DNA from: Hofstenia miamia
Taxonomy: Eukaryota; Xenacoelomorpha; Acoela
DNA length: 64,000 nt
Assembly (NCBI GenBank): GCA_004352715.1
Contig: SCFE01000013.1
Coordinates: 2,720,293-2,784,292 of the forward strand
Direction: 5' to 3'
The position numbers and the translations under genes are program-made. Numbering within the stretch: the stretch's first letter is position 1; the number at the start of each line of letters is the position of its first letter. The notes beneath the pieces were generated by a model, which searched no databases, was not told where the DNA came from, and worked only from the letters and a program-made list of their open reading frames with translations. Positions 24,055 through 64,000 of the stretch are shown piece by piece.

Positions 24055-24385
24055 CTAAAAATATGCTGAAAAGATAAATCAAATTATTTACTAGATGCTG
24101 TTGATCTTAACACAATTAACTCCAATATACCGACAAGACTGAATAACAAATCTTCAACATTAATTGATTACTTTCTCCTTGAAAATTTTAACCATTACAA
24201 GTATGCCTGCAGTGAATGTCCCTATTCTGATCATTGTATCATTACTTGCTTTTCATCTATCTTTATGGAGAATACAAACCAAAGAACTTGGGTAGAGATT
24301 CGTGAAAGAGACCCAGAATTAATAAAAATTCTAAAAACTAGCTTAGAAAATGAATCTTGGAATACTGTTTTTCTATCCGAAGGTG
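24055..24385 (+). mobile_element. LINE endonuclease fragment (plus)
   Basis: Plus-strand reading NYLLDAVDLNTIN, IPTRLNNKSSTLIDYFLLEN and CPYSDHCIITCF: the C-terminal part of an APE-type endonuclease (PTR ... SDH). It stops near 24385, close to the 3' end of an opposite-strand LINE. The preceding ORF at 23693-24046 is hydrophobic and unrecognised. Confidence 0.7.
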
Positions 24386-24399
24386 TAAACTTTATTGTT

Positions 24400-26052
24400 G
24401 TTCAATAGCTTTATTTCAATGTCTTGTCCATTCAGTAGAATTTTCATATTTACAAATTATAAATTATATACAATATGTACAAAATTTACAATTTCTGTTA
24501 ACACAACAACTATAATCTACATAAAATGACAAAACTAAGCTACAAATGCAGTAAAAACACTTTAAAAAAAGACACGAAGACACTTAAAAAAAATTACAAA
24601 ACGCAAGCCTGTGGAAAATTAAAAGTTTCGCCATGTATTTAGTCTTTTGCTGTATCCCATGTTATTTTGTTCTTTTAGCAAATTATTTTTTAACAAACGT
24701 TTAAATTCTGTAAGCGATGAGGCCTTCCGAATATTCAGAGATAGCTTGTTCCAATTATTACATGATATTGTGGTAAAAGCTCTTTTCCAATATCTATTGC
24801 TAATTTTAATTTTATTTATGCACCTATAAGTTCTTTCATTAATGCTGACGACTTTGTGAAGGAAGCAATTCTGGAATTTGGCTGACTTTAACTGTTTATA
24901 TAAATAAACTAAACTTGTATATTTGCAGTGGTAACTTGGGGATAATATTTGTAATTTATTGAGCATATCACCTGTGTGCTGTTGACTAGTGTTAAACATC
25001 ATATTAATGGACCAGTTGAAAATTCTATTTAATCTTGACATTTGATCTAAATTTATTCCGTTAATTAATGCACATGCATAATTGTAATGGCTCATTACAA
25101 ATGTGTCAATCAGTACTTTACTTTTGCTAATCATTTTCATTTGTTTTAGATACTGAACACCAACTGCCATCTTCTTTACTTTGCTCCCGACAAAGTTGTT
25201 CAAATCGAGGCATTTATCAATCTCTACTCCTAAGTAGTTTATGGCATCACTCTGTTTAATGGCCCCCTCATCTTCAATATTTAGTTGGATTTTACATACT
25301 AACTCTGTGGCTATTCTTGGATGGAAAACAATAAATTGTGTCTTCTTGTTTACGTTTAGTTTATTTTGTTCTAAAAACAGTATAACTTCTTGGATGTCAC
25401 GTTGTAGCGATCTTGTGGCTATGATGGGACTAGGGTGTCTACTCACAATACAAATGTCATCTGCATATTGTATTAGTTCACAGTTCTTTACGTGGCCCAC
25501 TAAATTATTAACGTAGATGTTAAATAGTATTGGCCCTAGTACAGTTCCTTGAGGAACACCCTTATTTGTTTCTACGTACTTTGAAAAAGTGTTGTTTATA
25601 CGAACATGCTGGAGACGTTGCGATAAAAAACTGCGAAGTAAATTTCTGGAATCACTACTGAAGCCGTATTTGAGTAACTTTNTAGCGATCTTGTGGCTAT
25701 GATGGGACTAGGGTGTCTACTCACAATACAAATGTCGTCTGCATATTGTATTAGTTCACAGTTCTTTACGTGGACCACTAAATCATTAACGTAGATGTTA
25801 AATAGTATTGGCCCCAGTACAGTTCCTTGAAGAACACCCTTATTTGTTTCTACGTACTTTGAAAAAGTGTTGTTTATACGAAAACGCTGGAGACGTTGCG
25901 ATAAAAAACTGCCAAGTAAATTTCTGGAATCACTACTGAAGCCGCATTTGAGTAACTTTCGATCTAGAATTGAGTAGTCTATGCTGTCGAAGGCTTTGCT
26001 CAAATCCAATAGGATCCTGTTTTTCAAAACGAGGTTTGGAATCATCATGTAT
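24400..26052 (-). mobile_element. LINE reverse transcriptase and 3' end (minus), with an assembly repeat inside
   Basis: Minus strand: LLDLSKAFDSIDYSILDRKL, GVLQGTVLGPILFNIYVND and LIQYADDICIVSRHPSP (catalytic YADD), then NKKTQFIVFHPR, INYLGVEIDKCLDL and SHYNYACALINGI, to FKRLLKNNLLKEQNN and a stop at 24619. The 3' UTR ends near 24405. The 882-base C-terminal frame (24619-25500) is open, so this copy is younger than its neighbours. 25405-25681 and 25683-25959 are about 97% identical around N 25682, so the apparent double YADD is an assembly effect. It is 5'-truncated at about 26050. Confidence 0.85.
25405..25959. other. Assembly join around N at 25682
   Basis: A 277-bp segment of the LINE is repeated with about eight substitutions on either side of one N; two alleles or two near-identical copies were concatenated. 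Confidence 0.85.
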
Positions 26053-26379
26053 ATTTATTATTGTCTTACTGTATTCGAAATAACTATCTTATTCCCAGAT
26101 AATTTTTTTAAAAGGTCAGAAAGAAATCACCTAAAAATCATTTTCAGACAAAGTTGTAGGGACGGAATAGTCCCCTGAGTACACTTAGTGTTAAGAAATT
26201 ATATTTAATTATTGGCAATTTGTTCTCTAAAGTGTTCAATAGATTAATCGAGTTCCAATTTTTGCAATAATTGCAATATCAATTATATGTTGCCTACCCC
26301 AGCAGATAGAGTAGAACAGTCTTTATATGTATGTGCTATGATTGCTATAAGCATAAATTTCATAAGCAATGGAAACACC

Positions 26380-27230
26380 TTTGCTCTGCTGAAGTGGTGG
26401 CACAATTGCATCTCGTACAGTGATTAATAGAAGGTGACTTTGATCTTCGAGTGATATTTTGTAAGGGGCTTGTGGGGCCGAACCAAATGTTCTCAACAAT
26501 ATAAGATAATACGGACAACTATACTGATATAAATAATATTAAATACAAAAACTCAATAAAAATTTCCTAAATCCCCAATGCAGATAAATTTATTAACAAA
26601 ATTTTATAAAATAAAATATATTTTCCTAATCTGGGTAAAATCGCACACATTGAAATACACGTACTCGAAATATTAAACCACTTTGTAAAAAGAAAATAAT
26701 GATAATTCATTCATTAATACCGCTAAAAACTTTAGAATCATTTACCTAGAAAATTAGTTACTGAATAATTTAAAGATATTCAAAAACAGTTTCTAATGAT
26801 ATTAAATAATTTCTTCTAATTTGGAGTGATGGTACGATTTTCTAATTTAATGGTGCATTAATCGCCAAAACATCATGAGATATTGGACTGCAATGTTAAT
26901 TGCTCTTTAGTAAAAGTCTGGGTAGGGCTATCCTCAAAACCTCTAATTGCAATCCTGTTGATGCATGATCAGGATAAATGCTAAGTATATCAACTTCTGG
27001 TGAATGATCTACTACCAGCAGGTTCTCAATGGGCTAACCTTAGAGAATTCCGCTTCCATCAGATAGTGTAACTCGGGATATTAAAAATTTGCGTTGAGGT
27101 GAGTAACAACCCAACCGAGTATGCAAAATTTGCAGTGAGATTTCCATTGAGTGATTAAGAATCAATTGTGTTTCTTCACAAATTATTTGGAACTGACAAT
27201 TTATAATATTAGATGCACCAATCATTTAAA
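26380..27230 (-). other. Unrecognised coding-like stretches
   Basis: Minus strand. 27225-27040 is an ORF (containing CEETQLILNHSMEISLQIL and PQRKFLISRVTLSDGSG). About 27030-26910 is open in another frame (VDHSPEVDILSIYPDHAS), and about 26470-26320 reads SLEDQSHLLLITVRDAIVPP to a stop. Base composition is less A+T-rich than the surroundings. They could be exons of an unknown gene or a dead gene; I see no family match, and convincing splice sites were not found. Confidence 0.3.
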
Positions 27231-28181
27231 ACCCTAAGCCCTGCAATCACCAGAAATGTTGAATTGGTTTTTTAGTGATACAATTCCATTCTCTAAACGT
27301 GAATATTAGCATAACAGCAAACGGATTTGCTATAGGAATTTATAGAAAGCCAGTTCATCATATTTTTCTTAAATTTAAGTTTTCTATAAGAATGTGTTCT
27401 TAAAATTTTGTTTATTGTGTGCAAGTGATTATAAGTGAATGGCGCAATTGAGATAAATTACTAGAGATTGATTAATAATATTTATCTGAATAAAGAATAT
27501 CTCATAAAACTGTAAAATTATAATTATTTAACGTGTTTCAGTTATGTTTAAAATATCTCTCACATCACTGAAAAAACGAGCATATTTTGTAAATTGTGTT
27601 TTTGTCTCGGTCTCCCATATGTGTTTTGTAAATTTTTCACTACAGGTGTTAGATATTTCGTAGACGATGTTTCACAATAGTTAACCCTGTATTTGGCACA
27701 TTATGTTAGAGTGATCAGAAAAATTATTTTTTGACTTTAACTTGTTAAACATTGTCTATTTGAAGATAAAGTACCATTGTTTTGCAATATCTGTTTTCTG
27801 ATAGATTTTATAATTTGTTGCATATATGCAACATTGCCAAAAATAGAGGTACAAAAACGAAGATTTGTCTTATTTTGATAAACTGCTTTTAGATGTCATC
27901 TTTTGATAATTTATAGCATTATTGAATGCAAAACATCCTAATTTCTGAAGAAATATTGATTATTTGCGTTACCAGTTGTTGATACGTATATATATATATA
28001 GGCCTATATTTGGCCCTAATAAACTGTTAACTAAAAATCCAAATTATGCCCAATCAAAAAGTTGTGATTCATACTAGAATAACCTCACTTGAATGCTGAT
28101 AAATTCAACTCACCTTAGTCTTCCGGCGCAACGAATAATATGAAGACTCGATTGAATGATATACCGGCAATGAGGCTGACN

Positions 28182-28985
28182 TTCCCTATCTTTCCCTTAT
28201 ATTTGCCTAAATCTTTGAAGACAACATTTAGATGATTTGCAATTTCCTTAGTGTTAATAATGCTTTTATCGTCAACTTTTAGTTCTGAAATATTTGCACC
28301 AATCATCTGACGCTTATTTACGAATCTATTGATGAATTTCCACTTGTTTTTTGCATCTGACATCTCGGAATAAAAACGTTTGCTTACTTCAGTTTGATGA
28401 TTTGACTTCATCTTATACAATTTTCTTTTTATGCTTTCATACTTTCCTACAGTCACATCTGAACGCTCATTGACTACTGATTTCCAGGCCTTTTCTTTCT
28501 CCAATCTGCGTGCTTCAATGGTTTTAGTAGTAGAAGCATTGTATATGCCTGTTTTAACATCGATATTTCATTGGTGCAAGTCGATCTAAACACTTGTTAA
28601 TTCTGTTAATTACAAAATCAAACATCGAATCTGCATCATTTAATGTAAATACATAATCCCATGCTACATTTTGTAAGAGCTTAATGAATTCCTTATTGAA
28701 ATTAGCAAAGTCTTATTTATGCATTTGACTTGTAATTCATCACATATGTTATCAATAAGATGACATTCTTTGTTAGATAAGTAATTTATGTTGTAGTCTC
28801 CTAATAAAAATACATGCTTACTTAATAACATAGCCTGTTGTGTTTCTCTAGTGAGGAATTCTAAAAAGTCAACACCATGTTGCTTCTTTGGAGAATATAT
28901 AATGTTTAGAAGTGCCGTATTTTTACATTTAGGTAGCTTAATTTGCACCCATAAGCTTTCGAAAATTTCATGTTCAGTTTCTAAT
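28182..28985 (-). mobile_element. LINE endonuclease and linker fragment (minus)
   Basis: Minus strand: LPKCKNTALLNIIYSPKKQ, then VFLLGDYNINYLS (endonuclease GDYN block) and HLIDNICDELQVKC; then FVINRINKCLDRLAPMKYRC, and after a frame change SKRFYSEMSDAKNKWKFINR and INTKEIANHLNVVFKDLGKY, the linker before the RT domain. It is cut off at N 28181, where unrelated sequence begins. A possible splice donor (AAG|GTGAGT at 28114) lies just beyond the gap, without a recognisable exon. Confidence 0.7.
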
Positions 28986-30120
28986 TCTTTATGTTCAATT
29001 CATTTATACATTCACTTACCACTTATGTAAATTTATATTATCCAACTAAGAAAATTTTGTCTAAACACGAAAGTTCTATTCATCAAATCACGCGCTCTTC
29101 CTGGTTAACTCCCAATCTAAAAAAACTTGTCAAATGCAAAAATCGGCCTTACAAAACCTACTTACAAAATAAAACTGTTGACAACTACAGGCTATATAAG
29201 ATTGCAAGGAATAAATCAAATATTGAACTAAGAGCAGCACAAAACCGCTACATGAAATCACTATTTAGTAGAATAAATGACCCTAAACGAAAATGGGACT
29301 TTATCAACAACGCACTGAATAGGAATAAAGGTCGTGTTCAACAATTGCATCTTATTGAAAATACTAATGGAGCAATATTAACCAAACCCAAAGATATTGC
29401 TAATGAATTCAATGATCAATTCATTAACCTAGGCAAATATCTTGGACCTTCGCTGCCATTTATACCTGAAAAATCTAGATACAAAGTTCCCCAAAATTCT
29501 TTTTCATTCAGATTTGTGACCCGATACGAAGTTCTTAAAGCTATAGCTAAGCTAAAGGCCAATAAATCAAGGGGACCTTCCGAAATATCGGCATGGTGTA
29601 TTAAAGAGTGTGCAAAATTCATCGTTAGTCCTTTATGTCATATCATCAATCACTGCATAAAACTAAATACTTTTCCATAAATATTAAAATTAGCTAATGT
29701 TACTCCCATATATAAAATAGACAACCCTTTAAGATGTTGCAATTACCGGCCTATATCAATTATCTCCCCTTTGCAAAAATTTGACCAAATTAACACTTAT
29801 CTCTATAACAACTCGATTCTTTCGAATATTCAATTCGGCTTTCGCAAAGGTCACTCCACCTCTGATGCCTTACTTTACGCTATTGAAAATTGGAGATCTT
29901 ATCTTGATAATAATCTTTCTTTCACAATTGCTTCTGTCGACTTGTCCAAAGCATTTGATTCCATTGATCATCAGATTCTTCTTAGAAAACTAGAAAACAT
30001 TAGTTTCGATTCTAATAGTATAAATTTCATAAGATGCTACTTAAGTGATCGATTTGAAAGAGTCAAAGTAATGTTTCACTTTCTTCAGAAAATACATCTT
30101 AATCAACATAAAAAATCCTA
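28986..30120 (+). mobile_element. LINE linker and RT N-terminal half (plus)
   Basis: Plus strand: SWLTPNLKKLVKCKNRPYKT, NDPKRKWDFINNALNRNKG, FNDQFINLGKYLG and LKANKSRGPSEISAWCIKEC, a stop at about 29680, then LANVTPIYKID, CCNYRPISI, IQFGFRKGHSTSDALLYAI and SVDLSKAFDSIDHQILLRKL. This is the linker and RT palm start of a CR1/jockey-like ORF2. The copy is truncated before the YADD motif and abuts the minus-strand fragment head to head. Confidence 0.85.
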
Positions 30121-30121
30121 A

Positions 30122-30390
30122 ATCAACACCCATGAAGTTGACGATTGGGGAATGGATTCTGAAAGAAAGTAGTTTTAAACGTGTTTAGTGAGGGCGGCTT
30201 TGCTCCCAGTTTTCAGCAGCATAGTGGGACCGTTGAGGCAGGAGTGTTCGGAGGGGTGGTTGATGTTGTCAGCTATCTTCTGGTAGAGCCGGTCATCTGC
30301 CTTGCGAATGAGATCCTTTACAGATGTTTACTCGCGGATTATTCCTGTGCGAACAGCACGTTTCTGGATGTCATCGACAAGTTATGATTG
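30122..30390 (-). mobile_element. Small LINE ORF2 C-terminal remnant (minus)
   Basis: Minus-strand reading DDIQKRAVRTGIIRE, stop, TSVKDLIRKADDRLYQKIAD and NHPSEHSCLNGP. It resembles the terminal segment of LINE ORF2 proteins, where the last residues follow the thumb. Unusually G+C-rich for the area. Confidence 0.4.
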
Positions 30391-30399
30391 AAATAGGTC

Positions 30400-32391
30400 G
30401 ATAATTGAAACAATTTTTTTTTACAAAACATATTTATGGAAATATTTTCTGGGATGCCTATCACAGAAAGACAATGAAAAACTAATGTAAAAATGTATAC
30501 AATAAAAATTAATTCTAGGACAAAAATTAACATTATATATAGTACTTTCAAAAATAACTTGTGACCTAATATTTATGACCATGATTGTAATAGAGATTTA
30601 CAAATTGAGAATGTTATTGCATGTTGACAATATGATTAAAATAATTGCAGAACAATGTCGTTCTTGCTCAAAACTGAAGTGAATGCCGCATATTTTCACA
30701 TAAAGGTAAGATAAGAGATGTTAAAATTCTATATTTAGTTAATTGTTTACATATCTGTAACTGATAATTTATCTGAATAGCGTCATAAATTACAAAAAAG
30801 TAACCAATCTACAAATCAACATACATTACAAAAAGTGACAATTCTTACAGGCTATGGATGAATTACTTTATATTGCTATTTTAATGACGAGTTATCGTAT
30901 AGTCAAATGAGAGATTACAGTGCTAAGTGAGTTTTAAATAATAGCTTATTTTTTTCAGAGCATTAATGTTTTATAATTAACCACAAACTCGAATCATTCC
31001 CAAAGTTGTAAAAATACATTTTAAATTATTAGGTAGGGCTTAATAAAAAAGTTATTAGGCTAACAAAAAGTTAATATTTCACTTTAAAATTAATATAATT
31101 ATTACCAGGGCTGTACACTCCTAAATTAACAAGGGGGTCTCTAATATAGAGAAATGTATTTTGTATGATATATTTCTACCATTTCAACCCTACTCCTGAT
31201 TAATGTTTTTGAAGTAAATAAAGTTAATTTTACTAATTAATTGTTTAAGCCAATAGCCAAATTTCGGAATAAGGAATTGATAAACGAATATGGTTTATCA
31301 ATTTGTGCTAAACATGTGATTTTTTGTCAATTTGAGCTACATGACTTTAAATTTAACTAGATAATATTTTAATTGTTATCTGCATGCGATTGAATATATT
31401 TATATTTTTATTGTCAGTAAATGAAATCAACAGGAAGACCTTAAATCGCAATATTATTTTGTATTGTTAAATTTTAAAATTCAGAGAGAAATATTTGGAA
31501 TACTAAAATGCACAAATGTTAATGTTTCGTTTGCAATTTACATCAAGTGGGAAAACTGCAATTCAAAAGAAATTTTTCTATAACAAAAAATTTTACTTGA
31601 GTCAAATTTATGTTTGGTTTTCGTGCAATTCTTCAAGTAAAAATAGTAGTTTTTCAAATTATTTTTTTTGGGTTAAAAAAAGTTGATATTTCATTTGTAC
31701 ATAATTTAGGTTACGATATTTGGTTGATTGTTTTCATTTGTCGCTCAGTGTATTGTAGTTTAAACTAGAATACGCACCGCGATTACAGTTGTCCAACTAA
31801 AACAAACGTGAATGGCGCGATTATAGTTGTCGTAAATTAGTTACAGAATGATTACAGTGCACACTAGAGCAATTAACCCAGAATTCACGTTAATGCAGCG
31901 CCATTGCACCCAAACTATTGATTTGCAAACGAGCGCATCTTTAATTCACGCTAACAAATTTTATTGTATAAATTGGAGATATTTGTTTAAGATTTACATT
32001 TGAATTGATAAAAAGTTCACAAGTTGAACAAGCCAGTATTATCCACATCCAAAAAACTAGGGCAACAGATATTGAAAAGATATTTAAATTTTTTGTTTAA
32101 ATGAATTAATGTCAAATTATTGAATTCAAACTACATAAAGAAACGGGAAACATAAATTTGAAGTTTAAAATAGATAATAATTTAACAATGTATTGTACAA
32201 TGAAAAACGACAGGAAATATTTTCAATTAAGTACAAACTAAAACATTAATATATACTTATTTTAACAATGTACAAAACAATGATTGATCCCCTTGAAACG
32301 AAAGTTAAATAATGAATGAAAGAAGAATTGAATGGTCACAGGGATCGCCCATTTTAAACACTATACTGCATCTGTAAAAATAAAGCATCTA
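30400..32391. other. A+T-rich flank downstream of Nf1, no gene seen
   Basis: Only short ORFs. A less A+T-rich patch at 31740-31960 contains repeated CGATTACAGTTGT / GATTATAGTTGTC words, possibly a repeat fragment; GCCGCGATTACTAG recurs at 33385. Minus-strand AATAAA lies near 31965 and could serve the Nf1 3' end. Confidence 0.4.

Positions 32392-64000
<31,609 letters not shown>

Overview
This is A+T-rich nuclear DNA from an invertebrate animal, most likely an arthropod. The evidence is spliced genes with GT..AG introns, a neurofibromin orthologue, and a load of non-LTR retrotransposons, a Penelope-like element, and P, hAT, piggyBac, Tc1/mariner and Harbinger-type DNA transposons. The species cannot be named from the sequence. 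There is no CRISPR array, operon or prokaryotic gene.

The one clear host gene is the 3' half of neurofibromin (Nf1, Ras GTPase-activating protein) on the minus strand. I could place 24 exons from 64000 (gene continues beyond the window) to the stop codon at 32392. All phases agree and give 4953 coding bases (1650 residues plus stop): end of the pre-GAP region, Ras-GAP domain, SEC14/PH module and the long helical C-terminal region. The last four exons are spread over more than 10 kb because their introns are filled with transposon remains. These include a complete-ended but frame-broken piggyBac element inside what would otherwise be a 127-bp intron.

From 1 to 32 kb the window is a transposon graveyard. 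1-4.5 kb: a degenerate two-ORF LINE (minus) whose 3' end is a 240-bp tandem array. 5.3-7.0 kb: a Penelope-like fragment split by a P-element-like transposon with 31-bp terminal inverted repeats (TIRs) and a THAP domain. 7.5-8.7 kb: two hAT-type MITEs. 12.2-14.6 kb: a dead ZMYM/TTF-type hAT transposase with two related MITEs. 15.1-16.5 kb: a 5'-truncated LINE (plus) interrupted by a hAT MITE. 16.8-17.55 kb: a broken copy of a conserved, uncharacterised arthropod protein family. 19.4 kb: a degenerate tRNA-like sequence. 21.5-30.4 kb: overlapping fragments of several LINEs in both orientations, one with an SGNH-hydrolase-like ORF.

The assembly has at least five joins at N characters. In five of the six N positions the flanking sequence is repeated on both sides, so these repeats are mostly unmerged overlaps or haplotypes, not biology. 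They affect the SGNH ORF, one LINE reverse transcriptase and one Nf1 exon.

The most interesting items are the P-like element (31-bp TIRs, 8-bp target duplication, THAP remnant), the piggyBac insertion beside an Nf1 splice donor, a 46-nt Nf1 intron, and the set of hAT-type MITE families that each carry their own GC-rich short-motif array near the ends.
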